Positions 27,553-36,372 are shown, counted from the stretch's first letter. The stretch: 57,782 nucleotides of DNA from an uncultured Actinomycetes bacterium (GCA_903850565.1 CAINLV010000041.1:1-57782), one strand, 5' to 3'. Translations and numbers: made by a program. Notes: a model not told the origin generated them from the letters alone.

Positions 27553-27789
27553 ATGTCCGTTCAGGCATACATTCTCATTCAAACGGAAGTCGGTAAGGCA
27601 TCTAGCGTCGCAAAAGCCGTATCCGCCATCTCCGGCGTCACCCTTGCCGAAGGTGTAACAGGTCCGTACGACGTCATCATGCGCGCAGAAGCCCCAAGCA
27701 TGGAAGATTTTGGCCGCGTCATTCTCTCCAAAGTGCAAGTTGTTCCAGGAATCACTCGCACCTTAACCTGCCCGGTGACTAGCTACTAG
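27553..27789 (+). CDS. Stand-alone Lrp/AsnC-type ligand-binding (RAM) domain protein
   Basis: A 78-residue protein consisting only of the RAM/ACT-like effector domain of Lrp-family regulators: AYILIQTEVGKASSVAKAVS... GPYDVIMRAEAPS... ITRTLTCPV. There is no helix-turn-helix, so it is not a DNA-binding regulator by itself. It may oligomerise and bind an amino acid or partner. AAAGGAG precedes ATG by 8 bases. A perfect terminator follows. Similar small proteins are common next to thiL/ddl in actinobacteria. Confidence 0.9.
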   Translation: MSVQAYILIQTEVGKASSVAKAVSAISGVTLAEGVTGPYDVIMRAEAPSMEDFGRVILSKVQVVPGITRTLTCPVTSY

Positions 27790-27804
27790 TACGAATATTT
27801 TGAT

Positions 27805-27844
27805 GTAAAAATAGGCACCCGCGTCAGCAGGTGCCTATTTTTAC
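27805..27844. terminator. Perfect 15-base-pair bidirectional terminator
   Basis: Arms 27805-27819 and 27830-27844 are perfect complements with a 10-base loop and A5/T5 tracts inside the stem foot. It ends the Lrp-like gene. On the other strand its far arm encodes the last codons of the 413-residue secreted protein. Confidence 0.92.
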
Positions 27845-29065
27845 GAAATCACGAATAATCAGCGAAGCAATGTCCTGCTGTGCACCGTTTACCTTCTGAG
27901 CGTATCCACCTGAAACCGAAACTTTGGCTTGAAACATATCTGCTGTGCTCAGCGACAATAATTTCTGCGCATCGGCAGTAAAGAGCGCATTGTTGCTGGA
28001 ATCAAAAGATTTAACCGACTTTGGCGAAACGCTTCCCATGAATTGCGTACCGCCCGATGTGCGAACGAAATCTGCGACGCAGCCATAAAGAATGAAATTC
28101 TTGCCCTTAAGTGTTGCGGGAATTCGCATCAACGCATTCCATATTTGAGTGCTCGGTACCGTAAAGGTCACAAGTGAATACCCGGAACTACATTTGCCAC
28201 TTGCGATTAATAAGAACTTGGTTCCCTTTTGACAGACCAAAGCAAGATTTTTGTGCGAAGTCGAAGCCACCACCGCAGGTCCAGTCATTGGGAAAGCTAG
28301 AGTGAAAGCCTCATCACTCTTCTTCAAGGCAGAGAGAAAAGTGACTGTCGTTTTCAATTGAAAAGGTCCAGAAGCATGTGCGAAATCCGCAGGACAAAGC
28401 GAAAGAGTTGCAACCACTGGTCCAGGGATCGGCAAGTCGCTAATTGCCGACTTCACAGTTTTACCTGAAGCATCCACAACGGCAAAACTCACCGCAGCGG
28501 TTTCGCCATAGGGATCGCTGAAATCAAACGGGATCGGAAGTGGTGCGCATTTAGCGGGGTATGGAACGGGTTTGCTCAATAAATTCTTAGCCAGAGTCAC
28601 ATAATCGGCAGCCGTGACCGGTTTCTTAGGAAAGGCGGCGGTAGGTAGTGAGAAAGAGATGGAGGCATCCGCAAAAGTTGATTTAGGGCCCCTGGTGATC
28701 ACGATTCTGGCGGTCAGTGGCTTGGTCAAGTCCACCTTCTTCAAATCCGAAGGCAGGATATATGGTTGAAAATTTACATTCTTAGTTCCATCAAAGAGCG
28801 AGAAGGTGGAATTCTCGGCCAGAACTACGCCTTTCCAATCAACCAAAGTCATAACAATGATGTCGCCATCGCTGAAGGTATTCGTTGTGCCAGCCCTAAG
28901 TGTGAAGACCCAGTTCCCCGAGTTGGCGTAATCAGAGAAATTTGGAAATTCAAAGCTCCAATCCGAAACGGTTGTGGAGTTCTGTTCCGCATTTGCTAAT
29001 CCCGTAGATGTAAAGATCAGGAAGAAGGAGAGCAAAGATACCAAGAGAAATTTCATACCTTTCAA
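27824..29065 (-). CDS. Secreted protein of unknown function
   Basis: A 413-residue protein I do not recognise. It has a clear signal peptide (hydrophobic core LLVSLLSFFLIFTSTG, cleavage likely after ANA). The mature part has beta-rich, Ser/Thr-rich segments and several cysteines, including C in KCAPLPIP, LCPADF, LVCQKGTKF...GKCSSGY and a C-terminal ...KIGTC. The start is TTG 29065 or ATG 29056; the ATG has AGG only one base away, so the choice is open. The last codons lie inside a terminator stem. It is located just after ddl, 12 bases away, so probably cotranscribed. Confidence 0.8.
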   Translation of the reverse strand: MKGMKFLLVSLLSFFLIFTSTGLANAEQNSTTVSDWSFEFPNFSDYANSGNWVFTLRAGTTNTFSDGDIIVMTLVDWKGVVLAENSTFSLFDGTKNVNFQPYILPSDLKKVDLTKPLTARIVITRGPKSTFADASISFSLPTAAFPKKPVTAADYVTLAKNLLSKPVPYPAKCAPLPIPFDFSDPYGETAAVSFAVVDASGKTVKSAISDLPIPGPVVATLSLCPADFAHASGPFQLKTTVTFLSALKKSDEAFTLAFPMTGPAVVASTSHKNLALVCQKGTKFLLIASGKCSSGYSLVTFTVPSTQIWNALMRIPATLKGKNFILYGCVADFVRTSGGTQFMGSVSPKSVKSFDSSNNALFTADAQKLLSLSTADMFQAKVSVSGGYAQKVNGAQQDIASLIIRDFVKIGTC

Positions 29066-29077
29066 TTTTTATCTCTG

Positions 29078-30151
29078 TTAACGCGTGACATCAGATGACC
29101 GCCACAGTGCAGCATCAATTAATTTACTGATTAATTGGGCATAGGAGAGACCAGTTTTATTCCACAGTTTCGGATATACCGATGTCTGCGTAAAGCCTGG
29201 CATTGTATTCAATTCATTTATATAGATTTGGCCGTCGTGAGCGTAAAAGAAATCGACGCGCGCTAGACCTTCACACCCCAGCGCATCAAATGCAATGATG
29301 GCAGCGCTTCGAATTTCTTCCTGGACATCCGATGAAAGTTCCTCCGGAGAATCGACTCGGGTCGAATCATCCAGATACTTTGCTTCAAAATCGTAAAACT
29401 CGTGCTCCCCCAGAATGACAATTTCACCCAATGGAGATGCCTCTGCAACTCCTTGGGTCTGTAAAATCGCGCACTCGATCTCTTTCCCGGAAATACCTAC
29501 TTCAATCATGACCTTAGTATCGAAGGTGAATGCAAACTCAATGGCCGATTCCAATTGCTCGGAAGTTTTTACCTTGGAGGTTCCTCGACTCGAGCCGCCG
29601 CGGGCAGGTTTAACAAAGAGCGGTAATTGGAATTCGTGCGCTTTGACCAGAAAGCTTGCCTTTGTGGCAGGGCTCCAGTCACGGTGATGGATGACCATTC
29701 CCGGAGCAACTTTCAAACCATTGGCTTGGAAAATCGGTTTGGCAAAGGATTTATCCATGGCAACCGCGCTAGCCAAAACTCCGGAACCCACGTATTTGAT
29801 TCCCGACATTTCCAACATTCCCTGCAACGTTCCATCTTCTCCATATGGGCCATGCAATACGGGGAAAATGACATCGATAGCTAACGATGTTCCCTCGAAT
29901 GAAAAGCCATGTATGTCGGCAGTCAACGCTGGAAAACTTTCCAGAATCACCGGAAGAGTCTGATTTTGGATTGTCAGTTGGGCATCGGCAGGTGGCACAA
30001 CCCATTTTCCAGATTTTGTTATGCCGATAAGTATCGGTTCAAATCGATCTCGATCAATTGAATTCAAAATCCCATTTGCCGAGATGCAAGAGATCTCATG
30101 CTCGCTACTTTTTCCACCACACAGAATTCCAACTTTGATTCGCGAGCTCAT
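29078..30151 (-). CDS. ddl: D-alanine--D-alanine ligase
   Basis: ATP-grasp ligase that makes D-Ala-D-Ala for peptidoglycan. The 357 residues show GILCGGKSSEHEIS at the N-terminus, HGPYGEDGTLQGML (substrate loop), KPARGGSSRGTSKV and the C-terminal INELNTMPGFTQTSVYPKLW motif. The start overlaps the gpsA stop by one base (TAATG). It is encoded with gpsA and plsC as a compact cell-envelope operon. Confidence 0.97.
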   Translation of the reverse strand: MSSRIKVGILCGGKSSEHEISCISANGILNSIDRDRFEPILIGITKSGKWVVPPADAQLTIQNQTLPVILESFPALTADIHGFSFEGTSLAIDVIFPVLHGPYGEDGTLQGMLEMSGIKYVGSGVLASAVAMDKSFAKPIFQANGLKVAPGMVIHHRDWSPATKASFLVKAHEFQLPLFVKPARGGSSRGTSKVKTSEQLESAIEFAFTFDTKVMIEVGISGKEIECAILQTQGVAEASPLGEIVILGEHEFYDFEAKYLDDSTRVDSPEELSSDVQEEIRSAAIIAFDALGCEGLARVDFFYAHDGQIYINELNTMPGFTQTSVYPKLWNKTGLSYAQLISKLIDAALWRSSDVTR

Positions 30152-31149
30152 TAGATTTCTGCTTTCAGGTTGATGGTCATTAATCGGGTCATGGCATCAA
30201 CTGGAGAGAGGGTTCCGGCTACTACATCGGCAACCGCCTCAATAATTGGAACTTCCACTCCAACCGCGTGAGCCAATTCTAAAATAGGGCCTGCGGAGGC
30301 AACCGCCTCGACCGTTTTGGATACCTGTCGCATCGCTTCTTCAATGGAGCCGGTTCTTCCTAGGATTTCGCCGAAAGTTCGATTCCGAGATAATGGCGAA
30401 CCGCAACTTGCCACCAGGTCACCCATTCCAGCCAGGCCAAGAAAAGTTAGCGGGTTTGCACCGTAGGCATCACCGAATCGCGCAACCTCACTGAGTCCAC
30501 GGGTAATAATCATTGCTTGAGTATTTTCTCCATACTCCAGCCCCAACACCAAACCCACAGCCAAGGCGATGACGCTTTTTACCGCACCGGCTAATTCACA
30601 TCCGATTAAATCTGATGAGGGGTACACCCGGAAATAGGGAGTGGTGAAAAGTTCGATCATCAATTCGGAGATGACCACGGATTCAGAGGCTGCAACGGCG
30701 CCAGCTGGTTGGCGAAGCGCTAACTCACCAGCAAGATTGGGGCCAGTAATCAAACCAATCAATTCCGCTGGCGTTCCCAAAACGTCCTTTATGACATCGG
30801 TCATTCGAACATGTGTGACTGCTTCGATGCCTTTCAAAGTGCTGATGATTGGGGCATGGTGGGGAAATATCCCCTTCCACGATTGAAGATTGCCGCGCAA
30901 GGCTTGAGCCGGAATTGCAACGACCACGGTTTCAGCAAAAGCAAAGGCCTGAGCTATATCTTCTGACGCTATTAATTGAGATGGAAGCGAAATATCTGGA
31001 AGGAACTTTTCATTGGTATGGAAAACATTGATTTCATCAACGATCTCTCGGTTCCGACCCCAGATCATTACTTCTTGTCCAGCATCACAGAGAACTTGTG
31101 CCATAGTCGATCCCCACGCTCCTGAACCTAGGACTGTGACTCGACTCAA
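30151..31149 (-). CDS. gpsA: Glycerol-3-phosphate dehydrogenase [NAD(P)+]
   Basis: Reduces dihydroxyacetone phosphate to sn-glycerol-3-phosphate for phospholipids. The 332 residues start with the dinucleotide motif GSGAWGSTMAQVL. They also show STLKGIE, the catalytic-lysine region GAVKSVIALAVG, and GLAGMGDLVASCGSPLSRN. It overlaps plsC by 4 bases, linking G3P formation with its acylation. Confidence 0.97.
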   Translation of the reverse strand: MSRVTVLGSGAWGSTMAQVLCDAGQEVMIWGRNREIVDEINVFHTNEKFLPDISLPSQLIASEDIAQAFAFAETVVVAIPAQALRGNLQSWKGIFPHHAPIISTLKGIEAVTHVRMTDVIKDVLGTPAELIGLITGPNLAGELALRQPAGAVAASESVVISELMIELFTTPYFRVYPSSDLIGCELAGAVKSVIALAVGLVLGLEYGENTQAMIITRGLSEVARFGDAYGANPLTFLGLAGMGDLVASCGSPLSRNRTFGEILGRTGSIEEAMRQVSKTVEAVASAGPILELAHAVGVEVPIIEAVADVVAGTLSPVDAMTRLMTINLKAEI

Positions 31150-31961
31150 GATTGCTCCTTCTTCTTACTACTACTGCTCTTTTTATAGTTGCCAGTTCGT
31201 GGCAGATCGGATAAATGCGGATCGAAGCGAATCTTCGGTGCGGTTTCGCCCCGGATCTCTTCCAGCATTTTAGTCAAAGTGTTCATGACATAGTCGGTGG
31301 CCTCAATGACTGCACTTTGGTCTTCTGCCATTCCATACCACCGCGAAAAATCCAGCGGGGTTCCTGCGACAACCGTGACTTTAGTTCGTGGCCATAATCT
31401 GGGCACTTTGCCGTAAGGAGGAAGTAGATCCCGCGCGCCCCATTGAACGCAAGGAATGACCGGCGCTTTGGAAAGAATTGCCAACCGGGCGATTCCAGTC
31501 TTGCCAACCATCGGCCAACCATTTTCATCTCGAGTCAAAGTTCCCTCTGGGTAGACGCCTAAGCAGTGGCCCGCCTCCAGAAAGGCCAGTGCATGACGCA
31601 GTGAATGTGAGGCCTGACTTGTTTCGCGTTCTACCGGTATTTGTCCGGAACCAGCCAGAATCTTCCCAATCAGCGGAATTTTAAATACCGATGATTTGCC
31701 CAAATATCTAGGCGCTCGGCCATTGGCAAAGAGGAAGTGAGTAAAAATCAAGGGATCTGCATAAGAGATGTGATTAGAGATAACGATAACTGGACCGGAG
31801 TGAGGAATATTTTCAACCCCGCGCCAGGTTCTTTTTGTCAGAGCCTTCAAAATCGGAATGAGTACCCATGAGGCGAAGCGGAAGTAACGATTAGTACCTA
31901 GGGGTCGGCCCGTTGGGGGCGAATATCTGGGCGCTTCGTCCGTGTTGATGTTCTCCGACAT
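31146..31961 (-). CDS. plsC: 1-acyl-sn-glycerol-3-phosphate acyltransferase
   Basis: Adds the second acyl chain to lysophosphatidate (PlsC family). The 271 residues contain the NHISYAD (NHx4D) motif near residue 59, the glycine-bearing YPEGTLTRD block and a hydrophobic N-terminal segment (ASWVLIPILKAL). The C-terminus is basic and serine-rich (NYKKSSSSKKK). ATG 31961 has TAGGCT 6 bases before it, so plsC-gpsA-ddl is likely a leaderless transcript. Acyl specificity cannot be inferred. Confidence 0.92.
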   Translation of the reverse strand: MSENINTDEAPRYSPPTGRPLGTNRYFRFASWVLIPILKALTKRTWRGVENIPHSGPVIVISNHISYADPLIFTHFLFANGRAPRYLGKSSVFKIPLIGKILAGSGQIPVERETSQASHSLRHALAFLEAGHCLGVYPEGTLTRDENGWPMVGKTGIARLAILSKAPVIPCVQWGARDLLPPYGKVPRLWPRTKVTVVAGTPLDFSRWYGMAEDQSAVIEATDYVMNTLTKMLEEIRGETAPKIRFDPHLSDLPRTGNYKKSSSSKKKEQS

Positions 31962-31967
31962 GAGGTA

Positions 31968-31973
31968 AGCCTA
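31968..31973 (-). promoter_or_regulatory. Leaderless -10 hexamer for plsC-gpsA-ddl
   Basis: TAGGCT then 6 bases then ATG of plsC. The same CCTTAGGCT string precedes the RNA methyltransferase start at 2657. Confidence 0.45.
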
Positions 31974-31982
31974 AGGGGCAAT

Positions 31983-32017
31983 AAAAAAGAGGGGGCTCAA
32001 TGACCCCCTCTTTTTTT
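31983..32017 (-). terminator. Terminator of hup
   Basis: GAGGGGG/CCCCCTC stem with an 8-base loop, flanked by A6 and T7 runs. It ends hup on the minus strand just before the plsC promoter. Confidence 0.92.
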
Positions 32018-32028
32018 GATATTGCGAA

Positions 32029-32535
32029 TTACTTCTTCTTAGCAGGAGCCTTCTTTGCAGGAGCCTTCTTAGCTGGCGCGGCCTTCTTAGCTGGCGCTGC
32101 CTTCTTAGGAGCGGCCTTCTTGGCTGGTGCTGCCTTCTTAGGAGCGGCCTTCTTGGCTGGTGCTGCCTTCTTAGGAGCGGCCTTCTTGGCTGGTGCTGCC
32201 TTTGCGACAGGCTTTGCAACAACCTTAACTACTGGCTTTGGAGCTGGATCGAGTTTGCGAGCACCTGAAATTACCTCTTTCAGCGCCTTTGCAGGAAGGA
32301 AGCGAACCTTCTTGCTTGCCTTGATCTGAATGGTCTCGCCAGTGAAAGGGTTGCGGCCTTTGCGAGCGGCACGGTCAACTTTCTTAAACTTACCGAAATC
32401 ATTGATCATTACATCGTCGCCCTTTGCAATATTGCGAACGATGGAATCAAAAACGATATCTACAGCTCGAGCTGCTTCTTTTTTATTGCCATCAAAATGT
32501 GGCGCTAGAAAAGCGATGAACTGGGCCTTGTTCAT
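32029..32535 (-). CDS. hup: HU-family DNA-binding protein with histone-like lysine-rich tail
   Basis: Nucleoid protein. Residues 1 to about 92 are a standard HU domain (MNKAQFIAFLAPHF..., with GRNPFTGETIQIKA at the DNA-binding arm). From about 105 to 168 follows an AAPAKKAAPKK-type tail like mycobacterial HupB and eukaryotic H1. The tail DNA holds three exact 33-base repeats. AAGGGG precedes ATG by 6 bases, and a 14-base palindrome lies just upstream. Its place beside leuD-leuC matches hupB in Mycobacterium. Confidence 0.97.
   Translation of the reverse strand: MNKAQFIAFLAPHFDGNKKEAARAVDIVFDSIVRNIAKGDDVMINDFGKFKKVDRAARKGRNPFTGETIQIKASKKVRFLPAKALKEVISGARKLDPAPKPVVKVVAKPVAKAAPAKKAAPKKAAPAKKAAPKKAAPAKKAAPKKAAPAKKAAPAKKAPAKKAPAKKK
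32099..32197. repeat. Three exact 33-base tandem repeats in hup
   Basis: Units 32099-32131, 32132-32164 and 32165-32197 are identical and code 11 residues each of the Lys/Ala/Pro tail. Exact identity at third positions points to recent unit duplication. Confidence 0.92.
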
Positions 32536-32546
32536 TAAATCCCCTT

Positions 32547-32560
32547 ATTTACGCGTAAAT
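32547..32560. promoter_or_regulatory. 14-base palindrome in the hup leader
   Basis: ATTTACGCGTAAAT is a perfect palindrome 12-25 bases upstream of the hup start, directly before the ribosome site. It could be an operator or an RNA hairpin; no known regulator is implied. Confidence 0.4.
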
Positions 32561-32640
32561 GTCAGACATTCGTCTCACATGGAACAAATCTACGCAACCA
32601 ATGGCACAAGATCCGTTATCTAATTCGGTGTGTCGCAAGT

Positions 32641-32755
32641 GAAAAAACCATTAGAAATCACTGTTTTTTCGAGCGAAAACTCTAAATCGAAAGTCGAGAG
32701 TTTCACTTTTAGGACAAATCCCCGCGTAAAACCCTATAAATCAGGGCTTTTTACT
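32641..32755 (+). other. Cluster of three inverted repeats, last one terminator-like
   Basis: GAAAAAAC/GTTTTTTC (32641-32648, 32663-32670), AAACTCT/AGAGTTT (32677-32683, 32697-32703) and AAAACCCT/AGGGCTTTT (32728-32735, 32743-32751) followed by a T-run. There is no plus-strand gene upstream for it to terminate. It may be a small RNA or a leader of the next gene. Confidence 0.3.
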
Positions 32756-32774
32756 CCACCTACGCTTTAAATTG

Positions 32775-32780
32775 TATGAT
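32775..32780 (+). promoter_or_regulatory. Candidate -10 for the orphan methyltransferase
   Basis: TATGAT, 28 bases before ATG 32809. A strong ribosome site (GAGGAG) lies between. No good -35 was found. Confidence 0.4.
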
Positions 32781-32808
32781 GGACCCGCAGGTGTATTGAG
32801 GAGAATGT

Positions 32809-33510
32809 ATGTCGGATTGGAGCGTCCGCAGGATTAATAGGCTTTTTGACTTTACCCAAGCGCAAAATTATCTAGAAATCGGAGTTGAAGCCGGCCTAAC
32901 TTTCGCAGATATAAAGGCCCAAAGAAAAATAGCGGTAGATCCCGAATTTGAATTTGATGTCAGCAAACGACTTTCGCTCCAAGACTCCTATTACCAAATG
33001 AGTTCTGATGCCTTCTTCGCCAAATTTCAGGCGGACCTTCTTTTCGATGTGGTCTTTCTCGATGGACTCCACAATTTCAGTCAGACCTACCGCGATCTCA
33101 TCAATACTTTGGAGCACCTCTCCCCCGAAGGATTTATTCTGATTGACGATGTATTTCCTAGCGATGAATTTAGCTATATCCCCGATATGAAAGAAGCGTT
33201 TCGGGATCGGGCTCGTTCTGTGGCTCCTCGAGAACTAACCGACTATTCCTGGCACGGCGATATTTTCAAAGTAGTAGCCATCATTCACGATTTCCATCAA
33301 AATCTTCAATACCGAACCTTCTGGAATGGCGAAAACGCGCAAACTTTGGTGTGGTGGGATTACGAGCAAGCTCGGACGACCCGCTTTCGTGGGTTGGCCG
33401 AAATTTCCAATCTCTCCTACACGGATGTACTTAAGAATTTTGACATTCTACAAATTGCATCGGAAGAAGAGATCTGGAAAATATTGGAAGAGTTACGGGA
33501 AGAGGCTTAG
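32809..33510 (+). CDS. Class I SAM-dependent methyltransferase (Methyltransf_24-like)
   Basis: A 233-residue protein with the SAM-binding motif [15 protein letters not shown] (21-35), acidic motif II IAVDPEF, and [15 protein letters not shown] followed by [11 protein letters not shown]. This pattern resembles the methyltransferases that act on small molecules, sugars or surface glycans. No substrate can be named. It has its own ribosome site (GAGGAG) and is convergent with leuD, 3' ends overlapping by 4 bases. It is absent from the hupB-leuD junction in Mycobacterium as I recall it, so it is an insertion in this lineage. Confidence 0.8.
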   Translation: MSDWSVRRINRLFDFTQAQNYLEIGVEAGLTFADIKAQRKIAVDPEFEFDVSKRLSLQDSYYQMSSDAFFAKFQADLLFDVVFLDGLHNFSQTYRDLINTLEHLSPEGFILIDDVFPSDEFSYIPDMKEAFRDRARSVAPRELTDYSWHGDIFKVVAIIHDFHQNLQYRTFWNGENAQTLVWWDYEQARTTRFRGLAEISNLSYTDVLKNFDILQIASEEEIWKILEELREEA

Positions 33511-34106
33511 TGCAGAACCGGAAGTGTTTCCGGCTTATGCGCGGCACGAGTAGCCTCAAAGGCACTTACTTGATCTATGTTCTTCAGAGTCAAGCCAATA
33601 TCGTCTAGGCCCTCCATGAGGCGCCAGCGAGTGTAATCATCCATCGCAAATGAAATGCTGCGATCTGCGTAGTTCACAGTCTTGGATTCAAGATCTACTG
33701 TCAACGCCACCGTTGGATCACTCTCTACTGCAGCCCAAATTGCTTCGACATCAGTCTGATCCAAAATAACCGTCAGCAGTCCAGCCTTTTGCGAGTTGCC
33801 CCGGAAGATATCGGCAAAGCGGCTAGAAATAACCACTTTGAAGCCGTAATTTTGCAAGGCCCACACTGCGTGCTCTCGTGAAGACCCGGTACCGAAATCC
33901 ACGCCGGCAACCAAAATCGTGGCTCCAGAATATTCTGGTTTGTTAATGACAAATTCAGGGTCGTTGCGCCAAGCACCAAAGAGTCCATCTTCGAAACCGC
34001 TCTTAGTGACGCGCTTGAGATATACCGCAGGAATGATCTGGTCAGTATCAACATTGCTTCGTCGTAGGGGCAGAACAGTTCCAGTGTGAGCTATAAATTT
34101 TTCCAT
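33507..34106 (-). CDS. leuD: 3-isopropylmalate dehydratase small subunit
   Basis: With LeuC isomerises 2- to 3-isopropylmalate in leucine synthesis. The 199 residues start [27 protein letters not shown], with [13 protein letters not shown] in the middle, both diagnostic. AGGAGG precedes ATG 34106, 11 bases after the leuC stop. Length is normal. Confidence 0.97.
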   Translation of the reverse strand: MEKFIAHTGTVLPLRRSNVDTDQIIPAVYLKRVTKSGFEDGLFGAWRNDPEFVINKPEYSGATILVAGVDFGTGSSREHAVWALQNYGFKVVISSRFADIFRGNSQKAGLLTVILDQTDVEAIWAAVESDPTVALTVDLESKTVNYADRSISFAMDDYTRWRLMEGLDDIGLTLKNIDQVSAFEATRAAHKPETLPVLH

Positions 34107-34117
34107 GTTATTTCCTC

Positions 34118-35515
34118 CTACAAATCTGCTGGTGATGAAAGAGTTCCGCGAATGGCAGTTGCCGCCGCGACCAATGGACTGACCAGGTGAGTACGTCCAC
34201 CTTTTCCTTGCCGTCCTTCAAAATTACGATTTGATGTTGATGCAGCGCGCTCACCGGGAGCCAGCTGATCTGGATTCATTCCCAGACACATGGAACAACC
34301 GGCGCTTCGCCATTCAGCCCCCGCATCGATAAAGACCTTATCTAAGCCCTCTGCTTCGGCTTGAAGTCGGACTCGAGCCGATCCAGGTACAACCAGCATT
34401 CGAACCCCACTAGCAACTTTCTGACCGCCAAGAATTGTTGCCGCAAGTCGAAGATCTTCGATTCGGCCGTTGGTGCATGAACCAAGAAAGACGGTATCTA
34501 CTTTAATTTCCTTAAGCGGCGTTCCAGCAACTAAGCCCATGTAAGTAAGCGCGCGTTCAGCAGCACCGCGTTCCTCTTCATCGGCGATGTCTGCAGGATT
34601 TGGAACTGAGGCATTTAACGGAAGACCTTGGCCTGGGTTGGTCCCCCAGGTGACAAATGGCTCTAGTTCATCAGCGTTAATGAAAATCTCTCGGTCAAAA
34701 ACTGCGTCAGCATCGGAGTGCAATGTTCGCCAATAAGTTACCGCGGCATCCCATTCTGCTCCCTTTGGCGCATGAGGCTTTCCTTGCACATAGGCAAATG
34801 TGGTTTCATCGGCAGCGATCACTCCTGCACGCGCACCAGCTTCGATAGACATGTTGCAGACCGTCATCCGCGATTCCATAGAGAGTTCGCGAATCACATT
34901 TCCACGATATTCAAGAACATATCCTTGTCCGCCGCCAGTGCCAATCTCGGCAATGATCGCCAAAATAATGTCTTTACTGGTGACTCCTGGTTTTAAGGTT
35001 CCTTCGACATTTATAGCCATCGTCTTTGGTCGAACTAAAGGCAAAGTTTGAGTCGCAAGGACATGTTCAACTTCGCTAGTGCCGATACCAAAAGCAAGAG
35101 CTCCAAAAGCGCCGTGGGTAGAGGTGTGTGAATCTCCGCACACAATTGTCATTCCAGGTTGTGTAAGCCCAAGTTGTGGTCCAACAACGTGAACGATGCC
35201 TTGATCGATATCGCCCAATGAATGGATCCGAACCCCGAATTCAGCACAATTCTTACGCAAAGTATCTACCTGCAATTTTGAAACGGGATCAGCAATGGGC
35301 TGATCAATATTTAGAGTGGGAACGTTGTGGTCTTCAGTCGCGATTGTCAGGTCAGGACGACGAACTTGGCGTCCGGCCAATCGCAAGCCATCAAATGCCT
35401 GTGGGCTAGTTACTTCATGAATGAGATGGAGGTCGATATAAATTAAATCGGGCTCTCCTTCAGCGCTACGAACTACATGGTCTGCCCATATCTTCTCCGC
35501 TAATGTCTTTCCCAT
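34118..35515 (-). CDS. leuC: 3-isopropylmalate dehydratase large subunit
   Basis: [4Fe-4S] aconitase-family subunit of isopropylmalate isomerase, 465 residues. Cluster cysteines are in [11 protein letters not shown] and the C-terminal [11 protein letters not shown]; the substrate region [13 protein letters not shown] is intact. GGGAG lies upstream of ATG 35515. It is divergent from the IclR regulator across 89 bases, which is the expected control region. Confidence 0.98.
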   Translation of the reverse strand: MGKTLAEKIWADHVVRSAEGEPDLIYIDLHLIHEVTSPQAFDGLRLAGRQVRRPDLTIATEDHNVPTLNIDQPIADPVSKLQVDTLRKNCAEFGVRIHSLGDIDQGIVHVVGPQLGLTQPGMTIVCGDSHTSTHGAFGALAFGIGTSEVEHVLATQTLPLVRPKTMAINVEGTLKPGVTSKDIILAIIAEIGTGGGQGYVLEYRGNVIRELSMESRMTVCNMSIEAGARAGVIAADETTFAYVQGKPHAPKGAEWDAAVTYWRTLHSDADAVFDREIFINADELEPFVTWGTNPGQGLPLNASVPNPADIADEEERGAAERALTYMGLVAGTPLKEIKVDTVFLGSCTNGRIEDLRLAATILGGQKVASGVRMLVVPGSARVRLQAEAEGLDKVFIDAGAEWRSAGCSMCLGMNPDQLAPGERAASTSNRNFEGRQGKGGRTHLVSPLVAAATAIRGTLSSPADL

Positions 35516-35604
35516 TTCACTCCCTTACCTTCGCTATGGTCACCAACCAATCTAACTTTCCTCAAAATATTGCATCTTACCTATTGAGATGGCAGTATTA
35601 GATT

Positions 35605-36324
35605 GTGGACAAGAAGAATAGCGGAGTTGGCGTACTAGATAAAGCCGTGAAAATTTTGGCGACCTTAGAGTCTGGCCCCCACTCCCTTTCGGAGTTAGTA
35701 GCAGCAACCGGAATCGCCCGGCCAACTGCTCATCGTTTGGCAGTTGCCTTGGAATTTCACAGACTTGTTTCGCGCGACTTTATGGGTCGATTTGTATTGG
35801 GCGCCAGGTCAGGTGAATTAGCAACCGCTGCAGGCGAAGATCGCCTCTTGGCAATTGCAGCCCCCGCACTAGCAAATTTGCGAGATGCCACTGGTGAAAG
35901 CGCTCAGTTGTATCGCCGTCAGGGCGATCAACGAGTATGCGTAGCCACCGCCGAACGCATGAGCGGTCTGCGAGATTCAGTACCGGTGGGAACGGCGTTA
36001 ACAATGCAAGCTGGGTCTGCGGCCCAAATTCTCCTTGCTTGGGAAGACCCAGAAAAACTGCATCGTGGCTTAACTAATGCAAAATTTACCGCCGCTAGTT
36101 TGGCTGCAGTTCGCCGACGAGGATGGGCCCAATCGATAGGCGAACGCGAAGCCGGTGTCGGATCGGTATCAGCAGCTGTTTATGGTCCAAATAAGAAAGT
36201 TGTGGCGGCGGTAAGTATTAGTGGACCAATCGAAAGATTAGGTCGTCAACCAGGTCGGCTTCATGCCGCCGCAGTCATGGCAACGGCCCAGCGTTTAACC
36301 GATTATTTGGCAAAAAGTAAATAG
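35605..36324 (+). CDS. IclR-family transcriptional regulator (NdgR/LtbR-like)
   Basis: A 239-residue regulator with an N-terminal winged helix-turn-helix (SLSELVAATGIARPTAHRLAVAL, about 27-49) and a C-terminal IclR effector domain. By position opposite leuCD it corresponds to NdgR/LtbR, which represses or activates leuCD and amino-acid genes in Streptomyces and Corynebacterium. The GTG start at 35605 gives VDKKNSGVGVLDKAVKILATL, the usual N-terminus. The CATCT/AGATG inverted repeat just upstream is a possible operator. Confidence 0.9.
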   Translation: MDKKNSGVGVLDKAVKILATLESGPHSLSELVAATGIARPTAHRLAVALEFHRLVSRDFMGRFVLGARSGELATAAGEDRLLAIAAPALANLRDATGESAQLYRRQGDQRVCVATAERMSGLRDSVPVGTALTMQAGSAAQILLAWEDPEKLHRGLTNAKFTAASLAAVRRRGWAQSIGEREAGVGSVSAAVYGPNKKVVAAVSISGPIERLGRQPGRLHAAAVMATAQRLTDYLAKSK

Positions 36325-36341
36325 CTGAAAAACGCCAACTT

Positions 36342-36354
36342 GGGCTACGAGCCC
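36342..36354 (+). terminator. Weak hairpin after the IclR gene
   Basis: GGGCT-ACG-AGCCC, 17 bases after the IclR stop. There is no T-run, so termination by it alone is doubtful. Confidence 0.3.
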
Positions 36355-36372
36355 TAATCCGACAAAAGCCAT

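Noticed and set aside
32099-32197. Regular repeats that could suggest a CRISPR array
   Set aside because: Units are directly tandem without spacers and code the HU tail.
32000-32329. Plus-strand Ala/Phe/Gly repeat frame opposite hup
   Set aside because: It is the mirror of the Lys/Ala repeat DNA, with no start signal or family; hup is certain.
36340-36356. GGGCTAC near the IclR stop resembles the 3' end of tRNA-Glu, suggesting an att direct repeat around the toxin-antitoxin pair
   Set aside because: Only about 7 bases match and they form part of a hairpin; no integrase is present. Too short to count as an attachment site.
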